Shown: positions 16,504 to 25,436, counted from the first letter of the stretch. The stretch: DNA of 39,273 nt from an uncultured Gammaproteobacteria bacterium (GCA_913047325.1 CAJWTP010000009.1:1-39273); one strand, 5' to 3'. Numbers and translations: made by a program. The notes: generated from the sequence alone by a model not told the origin.

Positions 16504-17601
16504 ATGAAAAATATTAACCGTTTAAAGTTTACTTCTTTTTTTTCTGCTTTAGTGCTTGGCGCATTATTTCTAATATCAAACAGTGTTTTTGCAGAGCTAA
16601 ACTTTAGTGGAAAAACTATTAAATGGGTGGTGCCATTCTCGCCCGGTGGAGGTGCAGACGTGTTGGCGCGCTTTTATGCTCCGTTGTTATCCCAAGAGTT
16701 GCCAGGCAAGCCGAATGTTGAAGTGCTTAATATGCCTGGCGCAGGCTCAACTAAAGGTGCAAATTGGTTTAGCTCGCAGGCGCCAATTGACGGTTCCGTC
16801 ATTTTTTCCACTTCAGGCTCTACTCAGTTTCCATTTTTATTGGATGATCCGAGAGTCAAATATGACTATAAAGATTGGGAGGTAGTCTTGGCATCATCAA
16901 CTGGCGGTGTTGCTTATCTACCCAAAGAACTAGGTGAAAGATGGAATAAGGATCCTAAATCGGTTTTGGATACGGATTTTATTTTCGCTTCACAGGGGGC
17001 AACCCGGCTTGACCTTATTCCATTGCTTGCTTGGGATATGCTTGGAATGGATGTAGAGCCAATATTTGGCGTTAAAGGTAGGGCTGATGGCCGACTAATG
17101 TTCGAACGTGGTTATGTAAATATTGATTACCAGACCTCTTCCTCCTTCTTATCAAAAGTCAAGCCTCTTGTGGACAAAGGTGAGGCTGTACCAATTATGA
17201 CATGGGGTGTTTTAGATAAACTAGGCAGTATTGTGCGTGACCCCAACTTTCCTGATATACCCACCTTTAGAGAGGTGTATTCAGAAATCAATGGCAAAGA
17301 GCCATCAGGCGATGGCTGGAATGCATGGAAAGCATTTTTCATTGCAGGTTTTTCAGCGCAAAAAATGGTGGTAATGAACAAAAACACCAGTCCAGAAATC
17401 ATTGATGCTTTTTCAGAGGCATTCAAAAAAATTATAGACCAAGAAAATTTTATTGAGATTTCAGAAAATTACTTGGGCGTATATCATCAATCAACCGGCG
17501 TTGATGCCCGTAGATTTAAAGAAATCGCTACACAGGTTGATCCTATAGCAATTGCCTGGATTAAGGATTGGCTAAAACTCAGTTACGATGTTGAGCTTTA
17601 G
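16504..17601 (+). CDS. tctC: Tripartite tricarboxylate transporter binding protein (TctC/Bug family), first copy
   Basis: 365 residues from the ATG at 16504. I prefer this to an in-frame TTG (16465) and ATG (16492) because it gives a clean signal peptide ending VFA (28-30) before ELNFSGK. No strong ribosome site is seen for any of them. The mature protein has the Bug-family ligand-binding loop VVPFSPGGGADVLARF, and the later NMPGAGSTKGANWF. It captures a carboxylate in the periplasm and hands it to TctAB. It is somewhat longer than usual (about 320). A second tctC follows 174 bp downstream, so this transporter seems to have two binding proteins; the wide gap could allow separate expression. 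Ligand unknown. Confidence 0.85.
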   Translation: MKNINRLKFTSFFSALVLGALFLISNSVFAELNFSGKTIKWVVPFSPGGGADVLARFYAPLLSQELPGKPNVEVLNMPGAGSTKGANWFSSQAPIDGSVIFSTSGSTQFPFLLDDPRVKYDYKDWEVVLASSTGGVAYLPKELGERWNKDPKSVLDTDFIFASQGATRLDLIPLLAWDMLGMDVEPIFGVKGRADGRLMFERGYVNIDYQTSSSFLSKVKPLVDKGEAVPIMTWGVLDKLGSIVRDPNFPDIPTFREVYSEINGKEPSGDGWNAWKAFFIAGFSAQKMVVMNKNTSPEIIDAFSEAFKKIIDQENFIEISENYLGVYHQSTGVDARRFKEIATQVDPIAIAWIKDWLKLSYDVEL

Positions 17602-17775
17602 CTTTAATAATGTATAAATTACCCCTCTAAGAAAAAATTTTATCGCCTGACAGTTTTATGACAGGATGAAGGATTATTATCTATCTCGTCTTATAGATTA
17701 ATAGTTAACCAAAGTATTAATTTTTTTGACTTTCTTCCTAATGTTGGGAAGGAATAATTATAGGAGAGACATATT

Positions 17776-18756
17776 ATGAAAAAAATATTCATAAAACTAG
17801 TATCCTTCTTGTTTATGTTTGGTGCGCTTTCTAGTTCAGCAATTGCAGTTGATAAGTTGCATTTTGTTGTACCTGGTGGTGCTGGAGGAGGTTGGGATGG
17901 ATGTGCTAGAGGTACCGGAGAAGCACTGGTTAAATCGGGCCTGCTTGAATCAGCGTCCTTTGAAAACATGTCTGGTGGTGGTGGTGGTAAGGCACTAGCG
18001 TGGATGATTAAAACGACACCTAAAAATACAATTATGGTGCAATCAACACCAATTGTACTTCGTTCGATTAGTCGTCATTCAGGATATGTGTCTGATAGTG
18101 CTGCAAGTGGCGTTTTGTCTTATAAAGATGTAACCCCAATTGCTGGAATTATCGGAGACTTTGGCGCGATTGCTGTTGCAGCTGATTCGCCTTTCCAGTC
18201 ATTCGCAGATGTTGTGAGCGCTTATAATGCGAATCCGAAATCTGTCAAGATGGCAGGAGGCTCGACTCGTGGAAGTATGGACCATTTGATTGGTGCTCTT
18301 GCTTTCCAATCTGCAGGCGCTAATCCAAATAACGTTGTCTACATACCTTATGACGGCGGCGGTGAGGCTTTAGCTGGATTGCTTTCTGGTGAGGCACAAC
18401 TTCTATCTACCGGCTTCAGTGAAGCTCTAGGAGCTGGTGACCAGGTACGTATCTTAGGAATCACTGCTAATGATCGTTCAGCTGATGCTCCAAGCGTTCC
18501 AACGCTAAAAGAGCAAGGCTATGATGCATATTTTGTTAACTGGAGAGGTTTCTTCGGTCCACCAAATATGAATGCAGCTGATAGGTATGAAATTGCAAAA
18601 ATGCTTGGAGACATGCAAAGCACTCCGGAATGGGAAGTTGTTCGTAAGCGTAACGCTTATGTCAATATCTACAATCCTGGATTTGATTTCATGGCTTTCT
18701 TAGAAAAGCAGACTGTAGAAATGACAGACCTAATGAAGAAATTAGGCGTTATTTAA
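17776..18756 (+). CDS. tctC: Tripartite tricarboxylate transporter binding protein (TctC/Bug family), second copy
   Basis: 326 residues, the normal family length, with a signal peptide ending SAIA at 21-24 before VDKLHF. The ligand loop is FVVPGGAGGGWDGCARG, close to the GGGWD form of classical TctC proteins that bind citrate-like acids. Later motifs include SGGGGGKALAW, GGSTRGSMDH, YIPYDGGGEALAGLLSG and NWRGFFGPP. The ribosome site is strong (taggagag). It stands immediately before tctB and is therefore the likelier partner of the TctAB membrane complex. It differs clearly from the first copy, so the two probably have different ligands. In the gap before it there is only a small cttcc/ggaag hairpin (around 17732-17751). 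Confidence 0.9.
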   Translation: MKKIFIKLVSFLFMFGALSSSAIAVDKLHFVVPGGAGGGWDGCARGTGEALVKSGLLESASFENMSGGGGGKALAWMIKTTPKNTIMVQSTPIVLRSISRHSGYVSDSAASGVLSYKDVTPIAGIIGDFGAIAVAADSPFQSFADVVSAYNANPKSVKMAGGSTRGSMDHLIGALAFQSAGANPNNVVYIPYDGGGEALAGLLSGEAQLLSTGFSEALGAGDQVRILGITANDRSADAPSVPTLKEQGYDAYFVNWRGFFGPPNMNAADRYEIAKMLGDMQSTPEWEVVRKRNAYVNIYNPGFDFMAFLEKQTVEMTDLMKKLGVI

Positions 18757-18783
18757 GATTATTGTAAAAAGGGAGAAAGGTGA

Positions 18784-19248
18784 GTGACTATTAACTATAC
18801 ACGTATAAGTGCACTCATCTTTCTCCTTTTATTTCTTGTTTATTCTTATCTAGCTGGTGAAATTGAAGTTTTTGTCTTTGATGAAGACGCTGACTTTAAT
18901 GCAAGAACGTTTCCTAAGTTTATTTCCTATCTTGGTATCGTCGTCTCTTTTTTGACTTTAGTTTTATCCAAAAACGAAAATGAGAAACTTGGTCAATATG
19001 AATGGCTAAAAGTCTTCGTTTTGTTTGTCTTAGTTTTTACCTATGGCATTATTATCAAATCGGTTGGATTCTTTTTATCTACTAACCTATTCCTATTAGT
19101 TTCTTATTATTATTTAGGTGTTCGTAGTTACAAAACTTTATTGCTTTGTTCATTCCCCGTTGTAGCCGGCTTGCAATTTATGTTGCATGGATTACTAGAC
19201 GTTTATATACGTGACCCTTTTCTTCAATTTCTAGGAGTGATTTCATGA
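18784..19248 (+). CDS. tctB: Tripartite tricarboxylate transporter small membrane subunit TctB
   Basis: 154 residues starting at GTG, with gggag eight to ten bases upstream. Four hydrophobic segments are visible (about 8-22, 42-58, 76-92 and 100-140, the last probably double), as expected for TctB. Segment 1 is followed by an acidic external stretch (EIEVFVFDEDADFNARTFP) that contains the TctB-type ARTFP sequence. The stop overlaps the tctA ATG by four bases. It forms the membrane complex with TctA. Confidence 0.87.
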   Translation: MTINYTRISALIFLLLFLVYSYLAGEIEVFVFDEDADFNARTFPKFISYLGIVVSFLTLVLSKNENEKLGQYEWLKVFVLFVLVFTYGIIIKSVGFFLSTNLFLLVSYYYLGVRSYKTLLLCSFPVVAGLQFMLHGLLDVYIRDPFLQFLGVIS

Positions 19249-20753
19249 TCGAAGGAATACTGATTGGTATCGATACCGCCTTCAGCGGCTATAACATTAT
19301 TATGGTCATGATGGGTTGCTTTGCCGGCACTATTATTGGTATGTTGCCGGGTCTCGGTCCTATGTCAGCAATAGCGCTCATGATACCTATCACTTATGGA
19401 TTTGATCCTGCTTCGGCCATGATACTAATGGCGGGTGTCTACTATGGCGCAATTTTTGGTGGATCAACATCCTCTATCCTTATTAATGCTCCTGGAGTTG
19501 CAGGTACAGTTTCAAGTTCTTTTGATGGTTACCCGATGGCTAAAAATGGTCAGGCAGGGAAGGCATTGGCTATAGCGGCTTACGCCTCTTTCTCTGGTGG
19601 TACGATTGCTGCACTATTTTTATTAGTTGCTGCCCCTCAACTGGCAAGGGTAAGTTTAAGTTTTCAGTCGGCCGATTACTTTGCTCTTATGTGTGTTGGC
19701 CTTTTATCAATCGCTGCATTCGCTAGCAAAGGGCAATTCCTAAAGGCCATGATTATGACCATGTTTGGATTGGCATTGGCAACTGTTGGACAGGACTCAT
19801 TGTCTGACATTACTCGATTTCATTTTGGCAATATCAACTTGATGGATGGGATTAGTTTCGTTTTACTGGTAATGGCAACCTTTGCCATGAGCGAAGCATT
19901 TATGATTATATTTAAAAAGATGGATATTAGTTTTTCAGCCTCTGACGTTAGTAAAGAAAAATTAGGGTCTATTAAATTATCCAAAGAAGAGGTTAAGGAA
20001 ATGGTTCCGGTCGTTGGTCGGACATCTGTACTTGGTTTCTTGGTGGGTGTGTTGCCAGGAGCAGGAGCTACAATTGCGAGCTTCTTAGCTTGGGGTTTTG
20101 AGAGAAGCATAGCCTCAGCAAAAGAAAAATTAAAGTTTGGCAAAGGCTCGATTAAAGGTCTAACAGCACCTGAAACGGCAAATAACGCTGCCTGTACTGG
20201 GTCTTTTGTACCTCTTTTAACTCTAGGTATTCCGGGCTCGGGAACGACCGCTGTTATGTTAGGCGCGTTGTTGTCTTTCGGAGTTCAGCCAGGGCCAAGA
20301 CTCTACATTGAACAGCCTGAGCTTTTCTGGGCTGTTATTGTTTCTATGTACATTGGTAACGTCGTTTTATTGGTCTTGAACTTACCTCTGATTCCTTATA
20401 TTGCCCGTATATTGGCGATTCCTAAAAACATTTTAGTGCCTTTGGTTTTGTTTTTCTCTGTTACCGGGGTTTATTTGATTTCATTTAATGCTTTTGATAT
20501 CTATTTTATGGCCATTGTAGCCCTACTTTCGCTTGTTCTTAGGATTTTAAACTATCCTATGCCGCCATTAATATTGGGTTTTATTTTGGGCGGAATGATA
20601 GAGAAAAATTTACGCCGAGCTTTGTTGATTAATGACGGATCTTTTTCATTTATGTGGGAGAGGCCGATCAGTCTTGCCTTATTTGTTATTATGATTTTGA
20701 TTGTTTTACTGCAAATATATCAAGGACTACGAAAAGAAGAAAAACAGAATTAA
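19245..20753 (+). CDS. tctA: Tripartite tricarboxylate transporter large membrane subunit TctA
   Basis: 502 residues and about a dozen membrane helices. Conserved family stretches are present: GTIIGMLPGLGPMSAIALMIP (about 29-49), YYGAIFGGSTSSILINAPG, GVLPGAGATIASFLAWGFE, and PETANNAACTGSFVPLLTLGIPGSGTTA (in two adjoining pieces). The two PGLG/PGAG signature regions are the hallmark of TctA. It is translationally coupled to tctB and is the last transporter gene, followed by a small NTF2-like gene after 75 bp. It carries the substrate inward, presumably driven by an ion gradient. Regulation by TctDE is inferred from the divergent layout. Confidence 0.95.
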   Translation: MIEGILIGIDTAFSGYNIIMVMMGCFAGTIIGMLPGLGPMSAIALMIPITYGFDPASAMILMAGVYYGAIFGGSTSSILINAPGVAGTVSSSFDGYPMAKNGQAGKALAIAAYASFSGGTIAALFLLVAAPQLARVSLSFQSADYFALMCVGLLSIAAFASKGQFLKAMIMTMFGLALATVGQDSLSDITRFHFGNINLMDGISFVLLVMATFAMSEAFMIIFKKMDISFSASDVSKEKLGSIKLSKEEVKEMVPVVGRTSVLGFLVGVLPGAGATIASFLAWGFERSIASAKEKLKFGKGSIKGLTAPETANNAACTGSFVPLLTLGIPGSGTTAVMLGALLSFGVQPGPRLYIEQPELFWAVIVSMYIGNVVLLVLNLPLIPYIARILAIPKNILVPLVLFFSVTGVYLISFNAFDIYFMAIVALLSLVLRILNYPMPPLILGFILGGMIEKNLRRALLINDGSFSFMWERPISLALFVIMILIVLLQIYQGLRKEEKQN

Positions 20754-20785
20754 ATTTCTGGGATACTTATCTCGAAAACAAGCAA

Positions 20786-20810
20786 AACCAATCTCTAAAT
20801 TGGTATTTTA
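20786..20810 (+). terminator. Weak hairpin after tctA
   Basis: Stem accaat (20787-20792) pairs with attggt (20799-20804), followed by attttact. It is short and AT-rich, so it would be only a partial terminator between tctA and the next gene. Confidence 0.3.
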
Positions 20811-20828
20811 CTAAGTGATATCATAATT

Positions 20829-21239
20829 ATGAATAGCCAAGACCAAAGCCCAGAAATTATTATCGATCGTTGGGTTGAATATTTCAATAATGGCGATTTG
20901 GGATCAATTCTAGATTTGTACCATGATAGTGCCACTTTATTACCAACTTTTTTGCCAAACGCGCTATCCACTTCAGAACAAATACAGGACTATTTTATTA
21001 GAGCCATAGAAGGCCAAGCTTCGGTAGAAATTGATTATGATAAAACTATAAAAAAGAAATTATCAGAAGATATGTATTTGATGACTGGCGCATATATTTT
21101 CTGTCTCAAGACAAAAAACAATGCAAAATACCTGTCTTGGTTTACTTTCTTGATTGATTTGTCAGTCGATTCTCCAATTAGGCACCATCACTCCTCTAGA
21201 GTGCCATTTGAGTTCGCCCTAAATCGGTCAACTCCCTAA
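20829..21239 (+). CDS. SnoaL/NTF2-like small protein (CaMKII-association/DUF4440 type)
   Basis: 136 residues. The N-terminal helix region IIDRWVEYFNNGDLGSILDLYHDSATLLPTF is typical of the NTF2-like cone fold. The end, with HHHSSRVP, matches the SgcJ/EcaC and CaMKII-association group, where it closes the last strand. Such proteins are small ligand-binding folds or enzymes with very varied roles. It lies 75 bp after tctA on the same strand and may be read through the weak hairpin between them; no clear Shine-Dalgarno is seen. It is convergent with gnd, 48 bp away. A role in handling the imported acid is possible but unproven. Confidence 0.75.
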   Translation: MNSQDQSPEIIIDRWVEYFNNGDLGSILDLYHDSATLLPTFLPNALSTSEQIQDYFIRAIEGQASVEIDYDKTIKKKLSEDMYLMTGAYIFCLKTKNNAKYLSWFTFLIDLSVDSPIRHHHSSRVPFEFALNRSTP

Positions 21240-21287
21240 CGGTAAATCTGCCATTAAGGTCAACATCATCATTCTGAAGAAGAGTTA

Positions 21288-22712
21288 TCACTGATTTATC
21301 CATTCTGTATGGAAATAATCGCCCCTAGGCTTGTCTATACGTTCATAACTATGAGTGCCAAAGTAATCTCTTTGAGCTTGCAGCAGGTTAGCAGGTAATT
21401 TGGCAGAGCGATATCCATCGAAATAGCATAGAGATGATGTCATAGCAGGAACGGGAACTCCATTAATTAGAGCGAGCGAAGCGATTCGACGCCATCCCTC
21501 TTGACAGGCTTTTATTTTGTCGTTGAAAAATGGGTCGAGCAAGAGGTTTTTTGTATCTGGATTATTATCATAGGCGGCTTTAATTTTGTTTAAGAAAGCT
21601 GAACGGATAATACACCCGCCACGCCACATCATAGCAATAGCGCCATAGTTAAGTTTCCAGTTGTATTGTTTCGCTGCCTCGGAGAGGAGGGTATAGCCTT
21701 GGGCATAAGAAACAATTTTTGAGGCATAAAGCGCATCATGAATGTCATTAAGAGTTTGAGTTTTATTTCCTTTAAATCTGGCGCTAGAATTGCTAAACAA
21801 CTTTGACGCTTCGACTCGTTCCTGTTTGATAGTGGACAGGAATCTAGAGAAAACCGCTTCCCCGATCAAAGTCAGCGGAGTGCCGAGTTCAAGTGCGGCT
21901 TCTGCGGTCCATTTGCCGGTCCCTTTTTGCTCGGCAGTATCAAGAATATTATCAATTAGCGGGCTACCGTCTTTATCTTTAAAGGCCAAAATGTCAGCGG
22001 TAATTTCAATCAGATAACTACTCAAATCACCCTTATTCCATTGTTTAAAGACCTGGTGCATTTCATCATTTGTCATCTCCAGTACATCTTTCATTATTTG
22101 GTACGCTTCACATATCAATTGCATATCGCCGTACTCAATGCCGTTGTGCACCATTTTGACAAAATGTCCTGAACCATCCCCGCCTATCCAGTCGCAGCAA
22201 GGTTCATTGTTTTCTACTTTGGCTGATATTGACTGAAAGATATCTTTGACTTCAGGCCAGGCAGAAGTTGAACCGCCTGGCATAATTGAAGGTCCTTTAA
22301 GGGCTCCTTCTCCTCCTCCAGATACCCCGGCTCCGATAAAGTAAAACCCTTTTTCTTCTAGCGATTTAGATCTTCTAATTGAATCAGAATAGTGAGAGTT
22401 GCCACCATCGATGATAATATCGCCTTTGTCCAAATGGGGAATCAGTTTGTCAATATAATTATCAACAACTTTACCTGCTTTGACCATCATCATCACTTTT
22501 CGAGGTTTTTTAATGCTATTAATGAAATCAGCGATATCGGCGCAACCAACAATATTTTTTTCTTTAGCACGAATATTAGTTAAATCATCAATTTCCTTTC
22601 TAGAGCGGTTATGTACAGAAACTTGATAGCCATGACTTTCTAGGTTTAACGCCAAATTCACACCCATGACTCCTAAACCTATTAAGCCTATGTCTGATTG
22701 ATTGTTGTTCAT
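21288..22712 (-). CDS. gnd: 6-phosphogluconate dehydrogenase, decarboxylating
   Basis: 474 residues, full length for the long (E. coli-type) enzyme. It oxidises and decarboxylates 6-phosphogluconate to ribulose-5-phosphate, giving NADPH. The nucleotide site GLIGLGVMGVNLALN (9-23) and NRS (35-37) suggest NADP. Substrate and catalytic residues are present: SGG at 131-133, Lys186 and Asn190 in HFVKMVHNGIEYGD, and Glu193. Having both this and Edd (37038) gives 6-phosphogluconate two fates, the pentose phosphate and Entner-Doudoroff routes. Its upstream region carries two phased TTGNNNCAA elements (22790-22808) like those before importer 2 and gtsA, suggesting joint control. Confidence 0.97.
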   Translation of the reverse strand: MNNNQSDIGLIGLGVMGVNLALNLESHGYQVSVHNRSRKEIDDLTNIRAKEKNIVGCADIADFINSIKKPRKVMMMVKAGKVVDNYIDKLIPHLDKGDIIIDGGNSHYSDSIRRSKSLEEKGFYFIGAGVSGGGEGALKGPSIMPGGSTSAWPEVKDIFQSISAKVENNEPCCDWIGGDGSGHFVKMVHNGIEYGDMQLICEAYQIMKDVLEMTNDEMHQVFKQWNKGDLSSYLIEITADILAFKDKDGSPLIDNILDTAEQKGTGKWTAEAALELGTPLTLIGEAVFSRFLSTIKQERVEASKLFSNSSARFKGNKTQTLNDIHDALYASKIVSYAQGYTLLSEAAKQYNWKLNYGAIAMMWRGGCIIRSAFLNKIKAAYDNNPDTKNLLLDPFFNDKIKACQEGWRRIASLALINGVPVPAMTSSLCYFDGYRSAKLPANLLQAQRDYFGTHSYERIDKPRGDYFHTEWINQ

Positions 22713-22789
22713 AATTTTATTAAATGGGAGCTGCTTAAAGAGATAAATAAAATGAACTTAAAAAAGTATAAACTAGGTTATTTTTTGTT

Positions 22790-22808
22790 TTGTGTCAAAT
22801 TGTATCAA
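22790..22808. promoter_or_regulatory. Phased TTGNNNCAA array upstream of gnd (2 copies)
   Basis: TTGTGTCAA (22790-22798) and TTGTATCAA (22800-22808), one base apart and so exactly 10 bp in period. On the gnd strand they read TTGATACAA and TTGACACAA; the second contains a perfect TTGACA, with TAGTTT 17 bp further. They lie about 78 bp before the gnd start and just after the lacI-type gene. Confidence 0.6.
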
Positions 22809-22828
22809 GATATGCAGCTATTTGATTT

Positions 22829-23836
22829 TTATAGGTTTATAACGCTTTTCCTTTCAATAAGTTCAACTGGAAAATCACAGTCGACTTTCAAGTCAAGGTC
22901 GTAGCAACCATTTAATAGTCGTCTTGTCGCTGCTACTGCCATTCTGTTAAATGGAATGCGCACTGTGGTGAGGGGAGGGCTTGTATAGGTAGCTATATTC
23001 ATGTCATCATAACCCATTACTGAAATATCATTAGGCACATCTAATCCTTTGCCTGTTATTGCGGCGATAGCGGACATCGCTGATTGGTCATTTCCACAGA
23101 AAAGGGCAGTGAAGGGTTTATCTTGCTTTAATAAGTCTAGCGCACCTTCATATCCCTTTTTAAAGGTGTAATCCCCTTCAAAAATTAATTCCTCAGGGAT
23201 ATCAACATGATTGTCATTCATTGCATTCATGAATCCTTGGTGTCTCTGATTACCGTCATAAACTTTAAACCAACCAGTAATGCAAGCGATATCTCTGTGC
23301 CCCTTGTCAATCAAGTATTGTCCACAAACATAGCCAGCTTGATAGTGATCGAAATAAAAACACTTGTCATCGATTAACTCAACTCTATTGTTTAGTAATG
23401 TAATGTCAGAAAATTCATTTTCGATCTGAAGAATTTCACGCGCTGGAAGATCTGAACCCCAAATAATTATTCCGTCACAACCTTTATTGATGAGACTATC
23501 AAATGAATCTCTAGCAGCGCTAGGGTTCTGTTTGGAATTTAATTCACCATCGGAAAAAATCAAATGTACGTCGAAAGGCTTGAGTTCACTTTCAATTTTT
23601 CTTAGGGTATTTCTGTTTATTTCACCAGATGTTTCAGTGCCCCAGATGCCTATTGTATTAATCTTTTTTGATACTAATGAGCGCGCTGCGATGTTTGGTT
23701 TAAAGCTTAAAACCTCCATAGCGTGGTTTACTTTCAACAGAGTTTTGGATGAGACAGAGCCTTTTCCAGAAAGAACTCTGGAAACAGTTCCAACACCAAC
23801 TCCAGCTAACTTTGCTACATCCCTTATTGTTGCCAT
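22829..23836 (-). CDS. LacI/GalR-family transcriptional repressor
   Basis: 335 residues. The helix-turn-helix is at the very start (TIRDVAKLAGVGVGTVSRVL, 3-22). The hinge is NIAARSLVSKK, and a periplasmic-binding-protein-like effector domain follows from about residue 60, with the family sequences GYVCGQYLIDKGHRDIACITG, ALFCGNDQSA and DISVMGYDD. It is divergent from the importer 2 operon. The only palindrome of the right type, TGGAACCGGTTCCA at 23992-24005, lies just downstream of that operon's predicted start. It therefore most likely represses importer 2 and the beta-glucosidase until a sugar effector appears. It may also control itself. Confidence 0.95.
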   Translation of the reverse strand: MATIRDVAKLAGVGVGTVSRVLSGKGSVSSKTLLKVNHAMEVLSFKPNIAARSLVSKKINTIGIWGTETSGEINRNTLRKIESELKPFDVHLIFSDGELNSKQNPSAARDSFDSLINKGCDGIIIWGSDLPAREILQIENEFSDITLLNNRVELIDDKCFYFDHYQAGYVCGQYLIDKGHRDIACITGWFKVYDGNQRHQGFMNAMNDNHVDIPEELIFEGDYTFKKGYEGALDLLKQDKPFTALFCGNDQSAMSAIAAITGKGLDVPNDISVMGYDDMNIATYTSPPLTTVRIPFNRMAVAATRRLLNGCYDLDLKVDCDFPVELIERKSVINL

Positions 23837-23927
23837 AATTACTCAATTCTATTTATGGATTATAACTCATTTTGTGCTATTCTGTTGGTATATATAGGTT
23901 TTTTACTATTTATGACTATTAATCTTT

Positions 23928-23966
23928 TTGACATAATTTGACACAATTTGACACAATTTGACACAA
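23928..23966. promoter_or_regulatory. Phased TTGNNNCAA array upstream of importer 2 (4 copies)
   Basis: TTGACATAA (23928-23936) is followed by three identical TTGACACAA units (23938-23946, 23948-23956, 23958-23966), each separated by one T, giving an exact 10-bp period. Each contains TTGACA. The third unit can serve as a -35 box for TATAAA at 23970-23975 or TAAAAT at 23972-23977. The block is therefore both promoter and probable binding array. Confidence 0.65.
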
Positions 23967-23991
23967 AAGTATAAAATATTAAGGTCTAAAA

Positions 23992-24005
23992 TGGAACCGG
24001 TTCCA
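23992..24005. promoter_or_regulatory. LacI-family operator palindrome
   Basis: TGGAACCGGTTCCA is a perfect 14-bp palindrome with the central CG usual for LacI/GalR operators. It lies about ten bases after the predicted transcription start of importer 2 and 155 bp from the divergent repressor gene. Binding here would block transcription of the importer. Confidence 0.75.
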
Positions 24006-24078
24006 ATGATATTTATGTATTTGGAATTAAAGTTGTTTTAAGTAAATTTTTATAAATATATATATAGGAGAGAAACTC

Positions 24079-25323
24079 ATGTTACTTAAATGTTTTAAGA
24101 AAACTGCTCTTGTTGCAACAGCGCTATTAACTGGCATTGTCAATGTGGCATCGGCAACAGACCTTGAAGTTACACACTGGTGGACTTCAGGCGGGGAAGC
24201 CGCTGCTGTCGCTGAATTTGCCAAGGCATTCAACTCAACAGGTCATAATTGGGTTGATGGAGCTATCGCTGGATCTGGTGGTGTAGCGAGACCAATCATT
24301 ATCAGTAGAATCATTGGCGGTGAGCCAATGGGCGCGACACAACTTAACCACGGTCGTCAGGCTGAAGAGTTAATCGAAGCAGGTTTGCTTTTGGATTTGA
24401 CTGATGTTGCTGAAGCTAACGGATGGGAGGATGTTATTTTTCCTAGCAATCTACTAGACGCATGTACTGTTGATGGTCGCGTTTATTGTGCGCCTGTGAA
24501 CATTCACTCAGCACAATGGTTGTGGCTGAGTCATGACGCGTATGAGAGTTCAGGTGTTGCTGTTCCAACAAATTGGGATGAGTTTGTGGCTGCAGGTCCT
24601 GCACTTCGTGCTAACGGTATTGTTCCTTTAGCAATGGGTCAGCAAGGCTGGCAAGTAGGTTTGGCTTTTGGTGTTTTATCTGTAGCGTTAGTCAGCGAGG
24701 ATGCTTGGTACGCTGTAAATCGTGACAAGGATGCTAAAGTCGCAGCTGGTCCTGAATATGCTCGTGTATGGAAAGCTTTTGATGATGCGCGCAAAATGGC
24801 TATTGGCTCGAATATAAGTGACTGGAATCGAGCTACCAATCTAGTAATTACTGGTAAAGCGGGTGGTCAGATCCACGGAGACTGGGCGCAAGGTGAGTTT
24901 AGCGTTGCCGGTTCAGTTGCTGGTAGGGACTATTCATGTCTTCCGGGTTTAGGAAATCGTGAAATTTTGGACACTGGAGGAGATGCGTTTTATTTCCCAG
25001 TTCAGGATGATGCTGATGTCGAAGCGGCACAAAAAGAGCTTGCTGCACTTCTGGTATCGCCAGCAGTTCAAGTGGCATTTAACCTGAAAAAAGGTTCGTT
25101 GCCAATCCGTGGTGACATCGATATGTCAACTGCGAATGATTGTATGCAGAAGGGTTTGAAGATTCTTGCAGGTGGAAATGTTCTTCCTTCAGGAGACATT
25201 CTTCTTTCACCTGATACACAGAATCAGATTCAAGAACTGATGTCAACATTTTGGAGTGACTTGTATATGAGTGCTGAGGATGCTCAAGCTAAATATGCTA
25301 AGATCATCTCAACTGCTGACTAA
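24079..25323 (+). CDS. Sugar ABC importer 2, GtsA-like periplasmic binding protein
   Basis: 414 residues. Signal peptide about 1-26 (ending ASA before TDLEV), then the family start LEVTHWWTSGGEAAAVAEF, shared with the gtsA product at 30487 (VEVLHWWTSGGEAASVNYL). Other family features are CAPVNIHSAQWLWLS, NWDEF and the later HGDWAQGEFSVAG. It is clearly a divergent paralogue of the glucose/mannose-binding GtsA. With a cytosolic beta-glucosidase gene at the end of its operon, the ligand may be a glucoside rather than free glucose; this is inference. Ribosome site taggagag is strong. Controlled by the LacI operator and the phased array upstream; a hairpin terminator follows. Confidence 0.88.
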   Translation: MLLKCFKKTALVATALLTGIVNVASATDLEVTHWWTSGGEAAAVAEFAKAFNSTGHNWVDGAIAGSGGVARPIIISRIIGGEPMGATQLNHGRQAEELIEAGLLLDLTDVAEANGWEDVIFPSNLLDACTVDGRVYCAPVNIHSAQWLWLSHDAYESSGVAVPTNWDEFVAAGPALRANGIVPLAMGQQGWQVGLAFGVLSVALVSEDAWYAVNRDKDAKVAAGPEYARVWKAFDDARKMAIGSNISDWNRATNLVITGKAGGQIHGDWAQGEFSVAGSVAGRDYSCLPGLGNREILDTGGDAFYFPVQDDADVEAAQKELAALLVSPAVQVAFNLKKGSLPIRGDIDMSTANDCMQKGLKILAGGNVLPSGDILLSPDTQNQIQELMSTFWSDLYMSAEDAQAKYAKIISTAD

Positions 25324-25338
25324 GCATTAATAAAAAAG

Positions 25339-25375
25339 ACTGTCGAGCTTATCTAGGGCTCGGCAGTTCTTCATC
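25339..25375 (+). terminator. Hairpin between importer 2 binding protein and permease genes
   Basis: Stem actgtcgagc (25339-25348) pairs with gctcggcagt (25358-25367) with one G-U pair and a 9-nt loop, followed by tcttcatct. The T-run is poor, so it is probably a partial terminator or an mRNA-stabilising end for the abundant binding-protein message. Confidence 0.6.
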
Positions 25376-25436
25376 TGATAATCCTAGTTTCTATTAAATA
25401 TTTTTTAACCATTTCTTGTAAATTATAATAATAATT

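Noticed and set aside
17641-17665. cctg...cagg around two tgacag copies as a terminator after the first tctC
   Set aside because: The pairing is only four bases and there is no T-run.
23928-23966. Short tandem repeats as a possible CRISPR array
   Set aside because: The unit is only 10 bp with one-base linkers and no unique spacers; no cas genes are present. It fits a regulator array or promoter repeat.
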